The notes below the pieces were generated by a model that had not been told where the DNA came from, ran no database searches, and worked only from the letters and a program-made list of their open reading frames with translations. Shown here piece by piece: positions 1 through 8,166 of a DNA stretch of 64,000 nucleotides; position 1 is the stretch's first letter, and every line of letters starts with the position of its first letter. The stretch is from Sphingomonas sp. UNC305MFCol5.2 (GTDB lineage: Bacteria > Pseudomonadota > Alphaproteobacteria > Sphingomonadales > Sphingomonadaceae): assembly GCF_000712135.1 (NCBI RefSeq), contig NZ_JOOE01000001.1, positions 62,001 through 126,000 of the forward strand, written 5' to 3'. Made by a program: the position numbers and the translations under genes.

Positions 1-1227
1 GGGGGTCCAGTTGGGCGAGGGATAGCGCGCCTGCACCAGCGGCCGCGCGCCGGCAGGGCCGTTATGCGAGAGCCAGAGCTGCGTCGCGGCAAGGTTGAGC
101 CGGCCGGCGAGGCGGGTGAGCGAAGCGTGGTCGCCGGGCGTGCAGAATTTGGCCTGGTGGCGCAGCACTTCGTTGGCGAGGCCGTCCTCGCCGATCTCGG
201 TAAGCGCCGCGGCGACGCGGACGTTCGGGCGCCGCTCGAGCGCGCGCCAATCCTCGGCGACGAAGCGTTCGCCGGTCACCGGCTTGTCCTGGATGCCGAG
301 TGCCGCCTTGGCGAGCAGCCCGTAATAGGTTTCGCCGAACTGCGCCGCGGCCTTGAGACGCGTGCTCACCTTTTCGGGTCGCCCGCACGCCATGTCGGCG
401 CGCGATGCCCAATAGAAGCCCGCCGAGCGGAGTTCGGTATCGGTAGCGCGCATCGCGACGCGCTCGAAAGCGTCCGCCGAGGCATTGCAGTCGCCCTGCC
501 GCCAGGTGGCGAGCCCCGCGACCCAATCGGCCTGGCCGACCCATTCGCCGACGCCCAGCTGGGCCTTTGCCGCCACGCGCCGCGCATTATTGTCGTCACC
601 CGAAACATAATAGATCCAGGCGACCTTCTGCTGCCATTCGGTCAGTGCCTCGGGCGTGAGATCGAGTGCGAACTTTTCGACCACCGCCTCGGCCTGGAGA
701 CCGTCATCGGCCTTGACGAAGGGCTGGATCTCGATCGCGACCGAAGTCGCCGCGGTGTCGCTCTTGATCGAGCGCGCACGCTGGCGGACCGGCGCGCCGT
801 CGAACCAGATCAGCCGCGATGCGGCGGGAAGGGCGGGGGTGTCCAATGCGCCGCGCGCCTTGGCCATCCGCACGAGCTGCTCGGCCTGTGGCAGATCGGG
901 CGCCTCCGCCAGCAAGGCGAGGATTTGCGGGAGTTCGACCTTGGGCGAATCCTTGGCGGTGTAGAGTTCGGCGCGGGCTAGCGCGTGAAGCGGCCCCGGC
1001 TTCATCGCATCGAGCTGAAGCTGCGCGTCGGTCCATTGCTCGGCGCGTATCGCGGCGAACACCCGGCGATATCCCGCACGCTGCTCGGCATCGAGCTGGT
1101 CGGGCACGCCGTCGCCGTCGCGCACCGCCGCAGGGGCTGCAGGACGCGTATCGGCGGTGAGGTCGTCGGCATGCGCGGTCGCGGGCAGCGCGAGCAGCGC
1201 GACGGCGATGATGGTACGCTTGATCAC
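1..1227 (-). CDS. slt: Soluble lytic murein transglycosylase, N-terminal part (cut by window edge)
   Basis: This would be a periplasmic enzyme that cleaves peptidoglycan glycan strands. The frame is open from a GTG at 1227 to the left edge, giving 409 residues. It begins with a short charged stretch, a hydrophobic core and an AxA site ending THA, a typical Sec signal peptide. What follows is an Ala/Arg/Leu-rich helical array like the superhelical domain of Slt70-type enzymes, reaching a YPSPNW motif at the edge. The catalytic goose-type lysozyme domain, which would prove the call, should lie outside the window. The GTG overlaps the TGA of the upstream glycosylase-like gene as GTGA, so the two are probably co-transcribed and translationally coupled. 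An unusual substrate or loss of the catalytic domain cannot be excluded. Confidence 0.72.
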   Translation of the reverse strand, partial: MIKRTIIAVALLALPATAHADDLTADTRPAAPAAVRDGDGVPDQLDAEQRAGYRRVFAAIRAEQWTDAQLQLDAMKPGPLHALARAELYTAKDSPKVELPQILALLAEAPDLPQAEQLVRMAKARGALDTPALPAASRLIWFDGAPVRQRARSIKSDTAATSVAIEIQPFVKADDGLQAEAVVEKFALDLTPEALTEWQQKVAWIYYVSGDDNNARRVAAKAQLGVGEWVGQADWVAGLATWRQGDCNASADAFERVAMRATDTELRSAGFYWASRADMACGRPEKVSTRLKAAAQFGETYYGLLAKAALGIQDKPVTGERFVAEDWRALERRPNVRVAAALTEIGEDGLANEVLRHQAKFCTPGDHASLTRLAGRLNLAATQLWLSHNGPAGARPLVQARYPSPNWTP

Positions 1228-1949
1228 TCGGCTGTCCCCCGGCTCAACAGCAGCAGATGCTTCCAGGCTTCGCTCTTTGCGGCCGGCCGCTCCAGCAGGA
1301 AGCGGGGATGGTAGCTCGCCACTGCCGCCGTTTTTGCCTCGAAATGGTTAACGAGACGTATAGGATTTGTTAGGGAATTTCCCGCCGTCTCAGCCAACAC
1401 ACGGCTCGCCGATTGCCCGAGCAGAAACAGCTTCTGCGGGCGGAGCAAAGACAAATGATGCCGCGCTAGCTCGATCAGCCGCGCCTCTTCGTCGGGTGCG
1501 ATCCGTCCGGTCATCGGCCGCGCCCAGGCGAGCGGCAACAGATGGACCGATTCGCGGCTCGATCCGATCGCCGCGAGCATCTTGTCGAGCAGCCGGCCCG
1601 CCGGCCCCGACATCAGCATTTCGGAATCCTCGGCTTCGGGAACGTCGGTGACGAACACCCATTCGGCGTCGATCGGGCCCGTCGGCGCGAAGCGCGGCAT
1701 GTGCCATCCGGCCTCGGGCGCGGCGTCGCTCATCCGCCATTCGACAAAAGCTTCCAGCGTGTCGGGCAGCGCCTCGGCCACCGGTGCCGCTACGGCGGTC
1801 TCGCTCGTTACGGCGGGGACAGGCGGCGGCGTCCGCGCCAGCCAGTCGCGGACATCGTCCTCGACGAGCATGTCGACACCCGCATCACGCCACCATTCGA
1901 GCGTGCTCGCGACGGCCTTCTGCCAATCCTGAACTACTTCCCCTCCCAT
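1224..1949 (-). CDS. Uracil-DNA glycosylase superfamily protein (family-4-like, degenerate)
   Basis: Family-4 uracil-DNA glycosylases remove uracil from DNA and carry a 4Fe-4S cluster. From the ATG at 1949 the product is 241 aa. The C-terminal two thirds follow the family outline: a core strand (VFVTDVPEAEDSE), the helix GPAGRLLDKMLAAIG, a strand near VHLLPLAWARP, LFLLGQSASRVL, and a final SYHPRFLLERP resembling the HPS/HPA loop. There is no cysteine anywhere, so the cluster ligands are absent, and the usual GEAPG motif is replaced. Activity as a uracil glycosylase is therefore doubtful. An upstream in-frame start at 1985 exists, but MGGEVVQDW is a more natural N-terminus. The gene is divergent from the ETF-QO gene and coupled to the lytic transglycosylase. 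Confidence 0.7.
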   Translation of the reverse strand: MGGEVVQDWQKAVASTLEWWRDAGVDMLVEDDVRDWLARTPPPVPAVTSETAVAAPVAEALPDTLEAFVEWRMSDAAPEAGWHMPRFAPTGPIDAEWVFVTDVPEAEDSEMLMSGPAGRLLDKMLAAIGSSRESVHLLPLAWARPMTGRIAPDEEARLIELARHHLSLLRPQKLFLLGQSASRVLAETAGNSLTNPIRLVNHFEAKTAAVASYHPRFLLERPAAKSEAWKHLLLLSRGTAE

Positions 1950-2079
1950 ACCGTATCTTTGAATCCTTGTTGACGCCGCGGTCAATCTGCCTCCAATCGC
2001 AAGCAGACAGGACGTTGCGGAACCGCGACGACAGGCTCGACGCTACGTCCACGTGAACGACTCGCAAGGGATTAAGAGG

Positions 2080-3735
2080 ATGAGCGAACGAGAGTCGATG
2101 CCTTATGATGTCGTGATCGTCGGCGCGGGTCCCTCGGGCCTGGCCGCGGCGATCCGGCTCAAGCAGCTGGCCGCGGAGGGCGGGCAGGAGCTTTCGGTGT
2201 GCATCCTCGAGAAAGGCTCCGAGGTCGGCGCGCACATCCTGTCGGGCGCCGTGGTCGATCCGCGCGCGCTCGACGAGCTGCTGCCGACCTGGCGCGAGGA
2301 CGGCTGTCCGCTCGCCGCCACCCCGGTCACCGAGAACCATCACTGGATCCTGACCGAGAAGGGCAGGGCGAGCTTCCCCGAGTTCATCACACCCCCCTAT
2401 CTCCACAACAAGGGCACCTATACCGGCAGCCTCGGCAACCTTTGCCGCTGGCTCGCCGGCAAGGCCGAGGAGCTCGGCGTCGAGATCTTCCCCGGCTTCG
2501 CCGCCGCCGAAATCCTCTACAATGACGATGGCAGCGTGAAGGGCGTCGCCACCGGCGACATGGGCGTCGCGCGCGACGGCCACCACAAGCCCGATTACGC
2601 CCCCGGCCTCGAGCTCCACGCGAAGTACACTCTGTTCGGCGAAGGCGTCCGCGGCCACCTCACCAAGCAGCTCCAGCGCCAGTTCGACCTCTGCAAGGAT
2701 GCCGATCCGCAGGTCTACGGCATCGGCATCAAGGAATTGTGGGATATCGATCCCGCGAACCACGTCCCCGGCAAGGTGATCCACACCCAGGGCTGGCCGC
2801 TCAGGGACGGCGAGTCCAACGGCGGCGGCTTCCTCTATCATCAGGCCGACGGGCAGGTGGCATTGGGCTTCGTCCTCTGGCTCAACTACAAGAACCCCTA
2901 TCTATCGCCCTTCCACGAGATGCAGCGCTGGAAGACCCACCCTGAGATCGCGAAGATCCTGAGGGGCGGCAAGCGCGTCTCCTACGGCGCTCGCGCGATC
3001 AGCGACGGCGGCTGGCAGTCGGTGCCGAAGCTGGTGATGCCCGGCGCGGCTTTGATCGGCGATACCGCCGGTTTCCTCAACGTACCCCGCATCAAGGGCA
3101 CGCATACGGCGATGAAGAGCGGCATGATGGCCGCCGAAGCCGCCTTCGCCGCGGTCCAGTCCGGCCGCAGCTCGGACGAACTCACCGCCTATCCCGAAGC
3201 CTACAAGACCAGCTGGGTCGAGAAGGAGCTGCGCGGCGTCCGCAACGTCGTGCCGCTCGTCAAGAAGTTCGGCGACACCTGGGGGACGATCCTCTCGGGC
3301 GTGGCGATGTGGATGGAACTGCTCGGCCTGCGCTGGCCCTTCACGATGAAGCACCATCCCGATCACGAGAGCCTGTGGCACGCCAGCGCCGCCACGCCGA
3401 TCGAATATCCCAAGCCCGACGGCGTGCTCACCTTCGACCGGCTCTCCTCGGTGTTCATCTCGAACACCAATCACGAGGAGGATCAGCCGGTCCATCTGAC
3501 GCTCAAGGATCCCGACATCCCCTTGAATTACAATCTTCCCATATACGCCGAGCCGGCCCAGCGTTACTGTCCGGCGGGTGTGTACGAAGTCGTAGGGGAA
3601 GGTGATGATCTGCGGTTCCAGATCAACGCGCAGAATTGCGTGCACTGCAAGACCTGCGACATCAAGGATCCCACGCAGAACATCAACTGGGTGGTCCCCG
3701 AAGGCGGCGGCGGCCCCAATTATCCGAACATGTAG
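2080..3735 (+). CDS. Electron transfer flavoprotein-ubiquinone oxidoreductase
   Basis: ETF-QO takes electrons from reduced ETF (fatty-acid and amino-acid oxidation) and passes them to ubiquinone at the inner membrane. The 551-aa product has an N-terminal FAD-binding Rossmann motif (VVIVGAGPSGLAAAIRL), the long central ubiquinone/FAD region, and a C-terminal 4Fe-4S domain with cysteines in YCPAG and NCVHCKTCDIKDP, ending in the conserved NWVVPEGGGGP. The length matches the family. ATG 2080 was chosen because AAGGG lies 9 nt upstream; a GTG at 2053 and an ATG at 2098 are alternatives. The gene is divergent from the glycosylase-like gene, and its end touches the TPR gene that follows. Confidence 0.95.
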   Translation: MSERESMPYDVVIVGAGPSGLAAAIRLKQLAAEGGQELSVCILEKGSEVGAHILSGAVVDPRALDELLPTWREDGCPLAATPVTENHHWILTEKGRASFPEFITPPYLHNKGTYTGSLGNLCRWLAGKAEELGVEIFPGFAAAEILYNDDGSVKGVATGDMGVARDGHHKPDYAPGLELHAKYTLFGEGVRGHLTKQLQRQFDLCKDADPQVYGIGIKELWDIDPANHVPGKVIHTQGWPLRDGESNGGGFLYHQADGQVALGFVLWLNYKNPYLSPFHEMQRWKTHPEIAKILRGGKRVSYGARAISDGGWQSVPKLVMPGAALIGDTAGFLNVPRIKGTHTAMKSGMMAAEAAFAAVQSGRSSDELTAYPEAYKTSWVEKELRGVRNVVPLVKKFGDTWGTILSGVAMWMELLGLRWPFTMKHHPDHESLWHASAATPIEYPKPDGVLTFDRLSSVFISNTNHEEDQPVHLTLKDPDIPLNYNLPIYAEPAQRYCPAGVYEVVGEGDDLRFQINAQNCVHCKTCDIKDPTQNINWVVPEGGGGPNYPNM

Positions 3736-5332
3736 CCTCGGCCTGGCGCTGCTCCTCGCCGGAGCGCCGCTCGCATATGCCGCGCCCGACAACATTGTGC
3801 CGGATCCCACCGCTTATGTCCGCGCCCGCGCCGCCGATGCGGAGGGTGCGGCGCAGGCCGCCGCCGCGGGCTATGCCGAGGCGCTGGCCGCCGCGCCCGA
3901 CGACGAGGTCGTCGCGCTGCGGGCCTATCGTCAGGCACTTGCCGCGGGCGATTATGTCCTCGCAAGCCGCGCCGGCGCGGTCCTGGTCAAGGCCGGGGTC
4001 GCGCCGCCCGACGCGGCAGTGCTCGCCTTCGCGATCGCGCTCAAGAGCCGCGACGCCGCCGGCGCCCGGCGCGCGGCCGATCTTCTCAGCAAGGGGCCGT
4101 TCGATTTCCTCGCACCGTCGCTTCGCGCATGGCTCGCCTTCGATCGCGGCGAGGATGCCGTCGCCTTGCTCGATGCCGCGCCCGGCGACGCGCTCGCGCG
4201 CCGCTACACCCAGCGCCACCGCATGCTGCTGCTGATCGCCTCGAAGCGCACCCATGAGGCAATGGCCGCGATCGCCGCCGAACTCGCAACCAACGACAGC
4301 GAGGATGCCCGGATCGACGCGGCGACATTGCTGGGCGAGACCGGCGCGCGCGATTCCGCGCGCCAGCTGCTCGCGGGCGATCGCCCCGAATATGAGCGCC
4401 TGCGCAAGCGGCTCGGCAAGCGCGACAAGCCCGATGCCGCGTTCGGCGCCTCGCGGATGTTCCTCGAGCTCGCGGTCGAGATCGCCGGCGAAGACATGGA
4501 GTCCCTATCGGTCGTCCTCACCCGTGCCGCTCTGCTGCTCGATCCCGGGGAGGACCGCGCCCGCCTGTTCCTCGCCGAGGCGCTGTCGCGGGGCGGCTCG
4601 CACGATCTCGCGCTCGGCGTGCTGGCGGACGTGAACAAGGACAGCCCGTTCGTACGCGGCGCGGCGGCGGGCCGCGTGGCGGTGTTGCGCCGCGCCGGCC
4701 GCACCGACGAGGCGCTGGCGCTAGCCGAAACGCTGGCCGGCGGCGCACAGGCGACCAGTGCCGACAGCGAGACCTATGGCGACCTGCTCGTCGATCAGGG
4801 CCGCTTCGATCTCGCCGCCGCGGCCTATGGCGCAGCGATCGCGCGTGAGGGCGGTGAGGATAATTGGCTGCTCCACTATCTCCACGGCCGCGCGCTCGAC
4901 CGCGCCGGCCGCTGGAGCGAAGCCTTGCCCGCGCTCCGGCGCGCAGTGGCATTGGGCCCCGATCAGGCGTCCGCGCTCAAATATCTGGGCTATGCCCAGG
5001 TCGCGAGGGGCGAGAACATCGCCGAGGCGCAGGGGCTGCTCGAACGCGCGCGTTCGCTCAAGCCCGACGATGCCGAGATCGCCGATTCGCTCGCCTGGGC
5101 GTGGTATCAGAGCGGCGACGTCGCGAAGGCGCTGCCCTTGCTCGAACGCGCCGTGCAGGGCGATCCCGCGGCGGCGCGGGCCAACGAGCATCTCGGCGAC
5201 GCCTATTGGCGGCTGGGGCGGCATTACGAGGCGCGCTATGCGTGGCGCGCCGCCGCGCTCACTGCCGAAAACGACGCGACCGCGCGGCTCGACGCCAAGC
5301 TCGCGCACGGATTGAAGCCCCGGCCAAACTGA
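3605..5332 (+). CDS. TPR-repeat exported protein (start uncertain)
   Basis: The protein is a tetratricopeptide-repeat superhelix of unknown partner. From about 3740 the frame encodes a hydrophobic signal-like segment (LGLALLLAGAPLAYA) and then roughly 520 Ala-rich residues. TPR signatures are clearest near the C-terminus (GRALDRAGRWSEALPALRRAVALGPD, then LLERARSLKPDDAEIADSLAWAWYQSGD). The start is a problem. The only standard upstream starts in frame are GTG 3602 and ATG 3605, both within the ETF-QO gene, and they would add about 45 Arg-rich residues before the signal segment. The next is GTG near 3796, after the signal. Initiation at ATT 3719 or ATC 3722 would give a sensible signal peptide. 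The stop overlaps the ispE start (TGATG). Confidence 0.75.
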   Translation: MICGSRSTRRIACTARPATSRIPRRTSTGWSPKAAAAPIIRTCSLGLALLLAGAPLAYAAPDNIVPDPTAYVRARAADAEGAAQAAAAGYAEALAAAPDDEVVALRAYRQALAAGDYVLASRAGAVLVKAGVAPPDAAVLAFAIALKSRDAAGARRAADLLSKGPFDFLAPSLRAWLAFDRGEDAVALLDAAPGDALARRYTQRHRMLLLIASKRTHEAMAAIAAELATNDSEDARIDAATLLGETGARDSARQLLAGDRPEYERLRKRLGKRDKPDAAFGASRMFLELAVEIAGEDMESLSVVLTRAALLLDPGEDRARLFLAEALSRGGSHDLALGVLADVNKDSPFVRGAAAGRVAVLRRAGRTDEALALAETLAGGAQATSADSETYGDLLVDQGRFDLAAAAYGAAIAREGGEDNWLLHYLHGRALDRAGRWSEALPALRRAVALGPDQASALKYLGYAQVARGENIAEAQGLLERARSLKPDDAEIADSLAWAWYQSGDVAKALPLLERAVQGDPAAARANEHLGDAYWRLGRHYEARYAWRAAALTAENDATARLDAKLAHGLKPRPN

Positions 5333-6138
5333 TGCTGACCGAGATCGCGCGCGCCAAGCTCAACCTGGCGCTCCACGTCCGCGCCCGCCGTCCCGACGGC
5401 TATCACGAGCTCGAAACCCTGTTCGCGTTCGTCGAATATGGCGACGTGCTGCGTATCGCTCCCGCCGGAGCATCCGAATTCCGCATCACCGGTCCATTCG
5501 CCGATAGGCTGGCGGGGGAGGGCGACAATCTAGTCACTCGCGCCGCGACACGTTTCGCCGAGGCATTCGGCGGCGGTGCCCACGCGATCGAGCTCGAAAA
5601 GCACCTGCCGGTCGCCTCCGGCATCGGCGGCGGCTCGGCGGACGCGGCGGCGACCTTACGTGCACTGGCGAGGCTGCACGACGTGGCGCTCGACGATCCC
5701 CGGCTCTTCGCGATCGCCGACGGTCTCGGTTCGGACGTCCCCGCCTGCCTGCTCGGCAAGACCGCATTGGGCAAGGGCAGGGGGGAGCAGCTTCAGCCGG
5801 TCCCCGGCATGCCGGGCACGCCGGTCCTGCTGGTGAATCCGGGGGTGGCGGTTTCCACCGCCGAAGTCTTCCGCCGCTGGGACGGTATGGATCGCGGACC
5901 GCTGGGCCCGGACCCGCTTGCCGGCCGCAACGACCTCGAAGCGCCAGCCCGCGAAATCGCCCCGGTGATCGGCGAAGTTCTGGCGCTGCTCGCCGCCCAG
6001 CCAGGCGTCACGCTCGCCCGCATGTCAGGCTCCGGCGCCACCTGCTTCGCGCTGTTCGAAGCGATCGAGGCGTGTGCTGATGCAGCGAGAGCGGTCCAGC
6101 GCCCGCATTGGTGGAGCGTCGAAACGCGGTTGGCCTAA
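5332..6138 (+). CDS. ispE: 4-diphosphocytidyl-2-C-methyl-D-erythritol kinase
   Basis: IspE is the ATP-dependent kinase of the MEP (non-mevalonate) isoprenoid pathway. The 268-aa product starts with the GHMP-kinase signature AKLNLALHVRARRPDGYHEL and has the phosphate-binding loop PVASGIGGGSADAAAT near residues 86-101. It ends with the third GHMP motif MSGSGATCFALF. All three motifs are intact and the length is normal for IspE. ATG 5332 overlaps the stop of the TPR gene (TGATG), which suggests translational coupling. The dxr gene of the same pathway lies at 28.1 kb in this window. Confidence 0.95.
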   Translation: MLTEIARAKLNLALHVRARRPDGYHELETLFAFVEYGDVLRIAPAGASEFRITGPFADRLAGEGDNLVTRAATRFAEAFGGGAHAIELEKHLPVASGIGGGSADAAATLRALARLHDVALDDPRLFAIADGLGSDVPACLLGKTALGKGRGEQLQPVPGMPGTPVLLVNPGVAVSTAEVFRRWDGMDRGPLGPDPLAGRNDLEAPAREIAPVIGEVLALLAAQPGVTLARMSGSGATCFALFEAIEACADAARAVQRPHWWSVETRLA

Positions 6139-6156
6139 GGCGGATTCCTCGGAAGA

Positions 6157-6180
6157 CTCCCCTCCCTGCAAGGGAGGGAG
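6157..6180. repeat. Short GC-rich palindrome (CTCCC-type hairpin)
   Basis: A near-perfect palindrome of CTCCC runs around a TGCA centre lies between the convergent ispE and oxygenase genes and is followed by TGATCA. A closely similar palindrome, also followed by GATCA, lies after eno at 50665. There is no U-run, so it reads as a dispersed REP-like hairpin rather than a classical intrinsic terminator. Confidence 0.55.
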
Positions 6181-6190
6181 TGATCAGATC

Positions 6191-6736
6191 TCAGCCCCGC
6201 ATCCCCGTCCACGCGACCAGCGCATGCCGCACCCCCCGCGTCACCGGCGTGACCCGATGGATCATCCGCGACCGGAACAGCCGCGCCCCGCCACGCGGCA
6301 GTGTCCGTGCCGGCCCCATCGTCGGCATGATCTCCAGCACCCCGCCGTCATAATCGCCGGCCTCCGACAGCTCGACCGAAGCGGAGATCCGCCGCTCCTC
6401 ATAGCGGTCGGTCCCGGCATCCGAATGCCAGGTCTGGAAATGTGCCCCCACGCCGTAGCGAACGAACTGGATGTCCTCGAACACCGGATCCACTTCGGTC
6501 TCGAATCGCGTCCCGGCCTCGGCGAACAGTGCGTCGAGCCGGTCGTAGATCCACGCCGTCTCGGGGCCGCGCGGCCAGTAGCAGCGCTCGGCCTGCCGCG
6601 TCCGCGTATCGACGTGATCCGCGACGCCGCTCCACACCGTCGCCGGTTCGAGATTGCTCCGCGCCGCCAGCGCCACGATCGTCTCGCATTCGGCGGTGCT
6701 GAACGCCTCGGGAAAATCGAGAAAGGACAGGGCCAT
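6191..6736 (-). CDS. 2-oxoglutarate/Fe(II)-dependent oxygenase (prolyl-4-hydroxylase fold)
   Basis: This is a non-haem iron dioxygenase that couples 2-oxoglutarate decarboxylation to hydroxylation of an unknown substrate. The 181-aa product has the iron-binding HxD in FQTWHSDAG, the distal histidine in RMIHRVTPV and the oxoglutarate-binding arginine in GVRHALVAW. This is the full HxD...H...R set of the P4Hc family, as in PiuC/YbiX-like proteins, although it is shorter than those. ATG 6736 gives a clean N-terminus (MALSFLDFPEAF); longer in-frame versions would run into the recA regulatory region. The gene is divergent from recA and convergent with ispE. No substrate can be inferred from the neighbours. 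Confidence 0.85.
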   Translation of the reverse strand: MALSFLDFPEAFSTAECETIVALAARSNLEPATVWSGVADHVDTRTRQAERCYWPRGPETAWIYDRLDALFAEAGTRFETEVDPVFEDIQFVRYGVGAHFQTWHSDAGTDRYEERRISASVELSEAGDYDGGVLEIMPTMGPARTLPRGGARLFRSRMIHRVTPVTRGVRHALVAWTGMRG

Positions 6737-6804
6737 ATCCCTGGCTAGGACGACGCGTGCCGGGAAACAATAGCGCTCCGTCGGTCTCGTTTCGGCAGTA
6801 CGAA

Positions 6805-6842
6805 GTTCCCCTCTTGTTCTATGAGAACAAATGCCGTACATG
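6805..6842 (+). promoter_or_regulatory. SOS-type promoter of recA: LexA box and overlapping -35/-10
   Basis: The alphaproteobacterial LexA operator form GTTC-N7-GTTC is present at 6805-6819. Its second half also forms a palindrome with GAAC at 6825-6828 (TTGTTC, 5 nt, GAACAA). A plausible sigma-70 promoter overlaps it: TTGTTC at 6814-6819, 17 nt, TACATG at 6837-6842, leaving a leader of about 50 nt before the recA ATG. A single box of this form is expected about once by chance in a window this size, so its position upstream of recA is what supports the call. Confidence 0.8.
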
Positions 6843-6897
6843 CCGCACACGCAAGGTTGAATGCGGCAGTCAAACGCTCTAGCGACGGGGATATAAA

Positions 6898-7968
6898 ATG
6901 GCAGCTTCCCTCAAGGTGATCGACGGCAACATGGCAGTATCCACGGACAAGCAGAAGGCGCTCGACGCCGCACTGGCGCAGATCGATCGCGCCTTCGGCA
7001 AGGGCAGCGCGATGCGCCTGGGCTCGAAGGAGACGATGCAGGTCGAGGCGATCTCGACCGGCTCGCTCGGGCTCGATATCGCATTGGGCGTCGGCGGCCT
7101 CCCGCGTGGCCGCGTCATCGAAGTCTATGGCCCCGAAAGCTCGGGCAAGACCACGCTCGCGCTCCATGTCATTGCCGAGGCGCAGCGCACCGGCGGCACC
7201 GCGGCGTTCGTCGATGCCGAGCACGCGCTCGATCCGGTTTACGCCAAGAAGCTCGGGGTCAATATCGACGAATTGATCGTCTCGCAGCCCGATACCGGCG
7301 AGCAGGCGCTCGAGATCGTCGATACTCTGGTCCGCTCGAACGCGATCGACGTGCTGGTGGTCGATTCGGTCGCGGCTTTGGTGCCTCGCGCCGAGATCGA
7401 AGGCGAGATGGGCGACAGCCATGTCGGCCTCCAGGCCCGCCTGATGTCGCAGAGCCTGCGCAAGCTCACCGGCTCGATCAGCCGCTCGCGTTGCATGGTG
7501 ATCTTCATCAACCAGCTCCGCATGAAGATCGGCGTGATGTACGGCAATCCGGAGACCACCACCGGCGGCAACGCGCTCAAATTCTATGCCTCGGTCCGCC
7601 TCGACATCCGCCGCACTGGCCAGATCAAGGATCGCGACGAGATCATCGGCAACGCCACGCGCGTCAAGGTCGTCAAGAACAAGGTCGCGCCGCCGTTCAA
7701 GCAGGTCGAGTTCGACATCATGTACGGGCAGGGCATCTCGAAGATCGGCGAGATTCTCGATCTCGGGGTCAAGGCAGGGCTCGTCGAGAAGTCGGGCGCG
7801 TGGTTCAGCTATGACAGCGTCCGCATCGGCCAGGGGCGCGAGAATTCGAAGACTTTCCTCAAGGAGAATCCCGAACTCTGCACTCGGCTCGAAGCCGCGA
7901 TCCGCAACCGCACCGATCAGGTCGCCGAAGGGCTGATGGCCGGTCCGGACCCCGAGGACGACATCTGA
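6898..7968 (+). CDS. recA: Recombinase A
   Basis: RecA polymerises on single-stranded DNA, drives homologous strand exchange and acts as the co-protease for LexA self-cleavage in the SOS response. The 356-aa protein has Walker [10 protein letters not shown] at residues 78-86, Walker B in [10 protein letters not shown], the conserved [23 protein letters not shown] loop L2 region, and an acidic C-terminal tail (DPEDDI). ATG 6898 gives the N-terminus MAASLKVID; an internal ATG at 6931 is a possible secondary start. The upstream GTTC-N7-GTTC box indicates LexA control, and a strong hairpin terminator follows at 8058. Confidence 0.98.
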   Translation: MAASLKVIDGNMAVSTDKQKALDAALAQIDRAFGKGSAMRLGSKETMQVEAISTGSLGLDIALGVGGLPRGRVIEVYGPESSGKTTLALHVIAEAQRTGGTAAFVDAEHALDPVYAKKLGVNIDELIVSQPDTGEQALEIVDTLVRSNAIDVLVVDSVAALVPRAEIEGEMGDSHVGLQARLMSQSLRKLTGSISRSRCMVIFINQLRMKIGVMYGNPETTTGGNALKFYASVRLDIRRTGQIKDRDEIIGNATRVKVVKNKVAPPFKQVEFDIMYGQGISKIGEILDLGVKAGLVEKSGAWFSYDSVRIGQGRENSKTFLKENPELCTRLEAAIRNRTDQVAEGLMAGPDPEDDI

Positions 7969-8057
7969 TCGGAATGCGCTTACGCCTAACCTTTACTAAC
8001 TTTTCGACCGCGCCGGCGTGAATCGCGCCGGCGGCGGTCACGGGCTCAGCCCATCGG

Positions 8058-8100
8058 AAGACCCGGCGCATTGCCCTGCGCCGGGTCTTTCCGTTTGTTG
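8058..8100 (+). terminator. Rho-independent terminator of recA
   Basis: A perfect 13-bp GC-rich stem (arms at 8058-8070 and 8077-8089) with a 6-nt loop is followed by a T-rich tail (TTTCCGTTTGTTG). It lies about 90 nt after the recA stop, in the right orientation. Confidence 0.85.
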
Positions 8101-8109
8101 CGTTCCGGC

Positions 8110-8151
8110 GCAACGTTCGTTCACGATTCGCGGGAAAAGTGCGAAGTTAAG
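8110..8151 (+). repeat. 42-bp conserved intergenic element, copy 1
   Basis: This 42-nt segment recurs in inverted orientation at 61602-61643 with 40 of 42 identical positions; the right-hand 32 nt are exact. It contains TTCACGATTCGCGGG, which includes a GATTC (GANTC, the CcrM methylation target), and ends in GAAGTTAAG. It sits between the recA terminator and the GST gene and ends 16 nt before the GST ATG, so it is either a leader/promoter element of that gene or a dispersed repeat. Confidence 0.8.
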
Positions 8152-8166
8152 GGAAGCAAATCCAAC

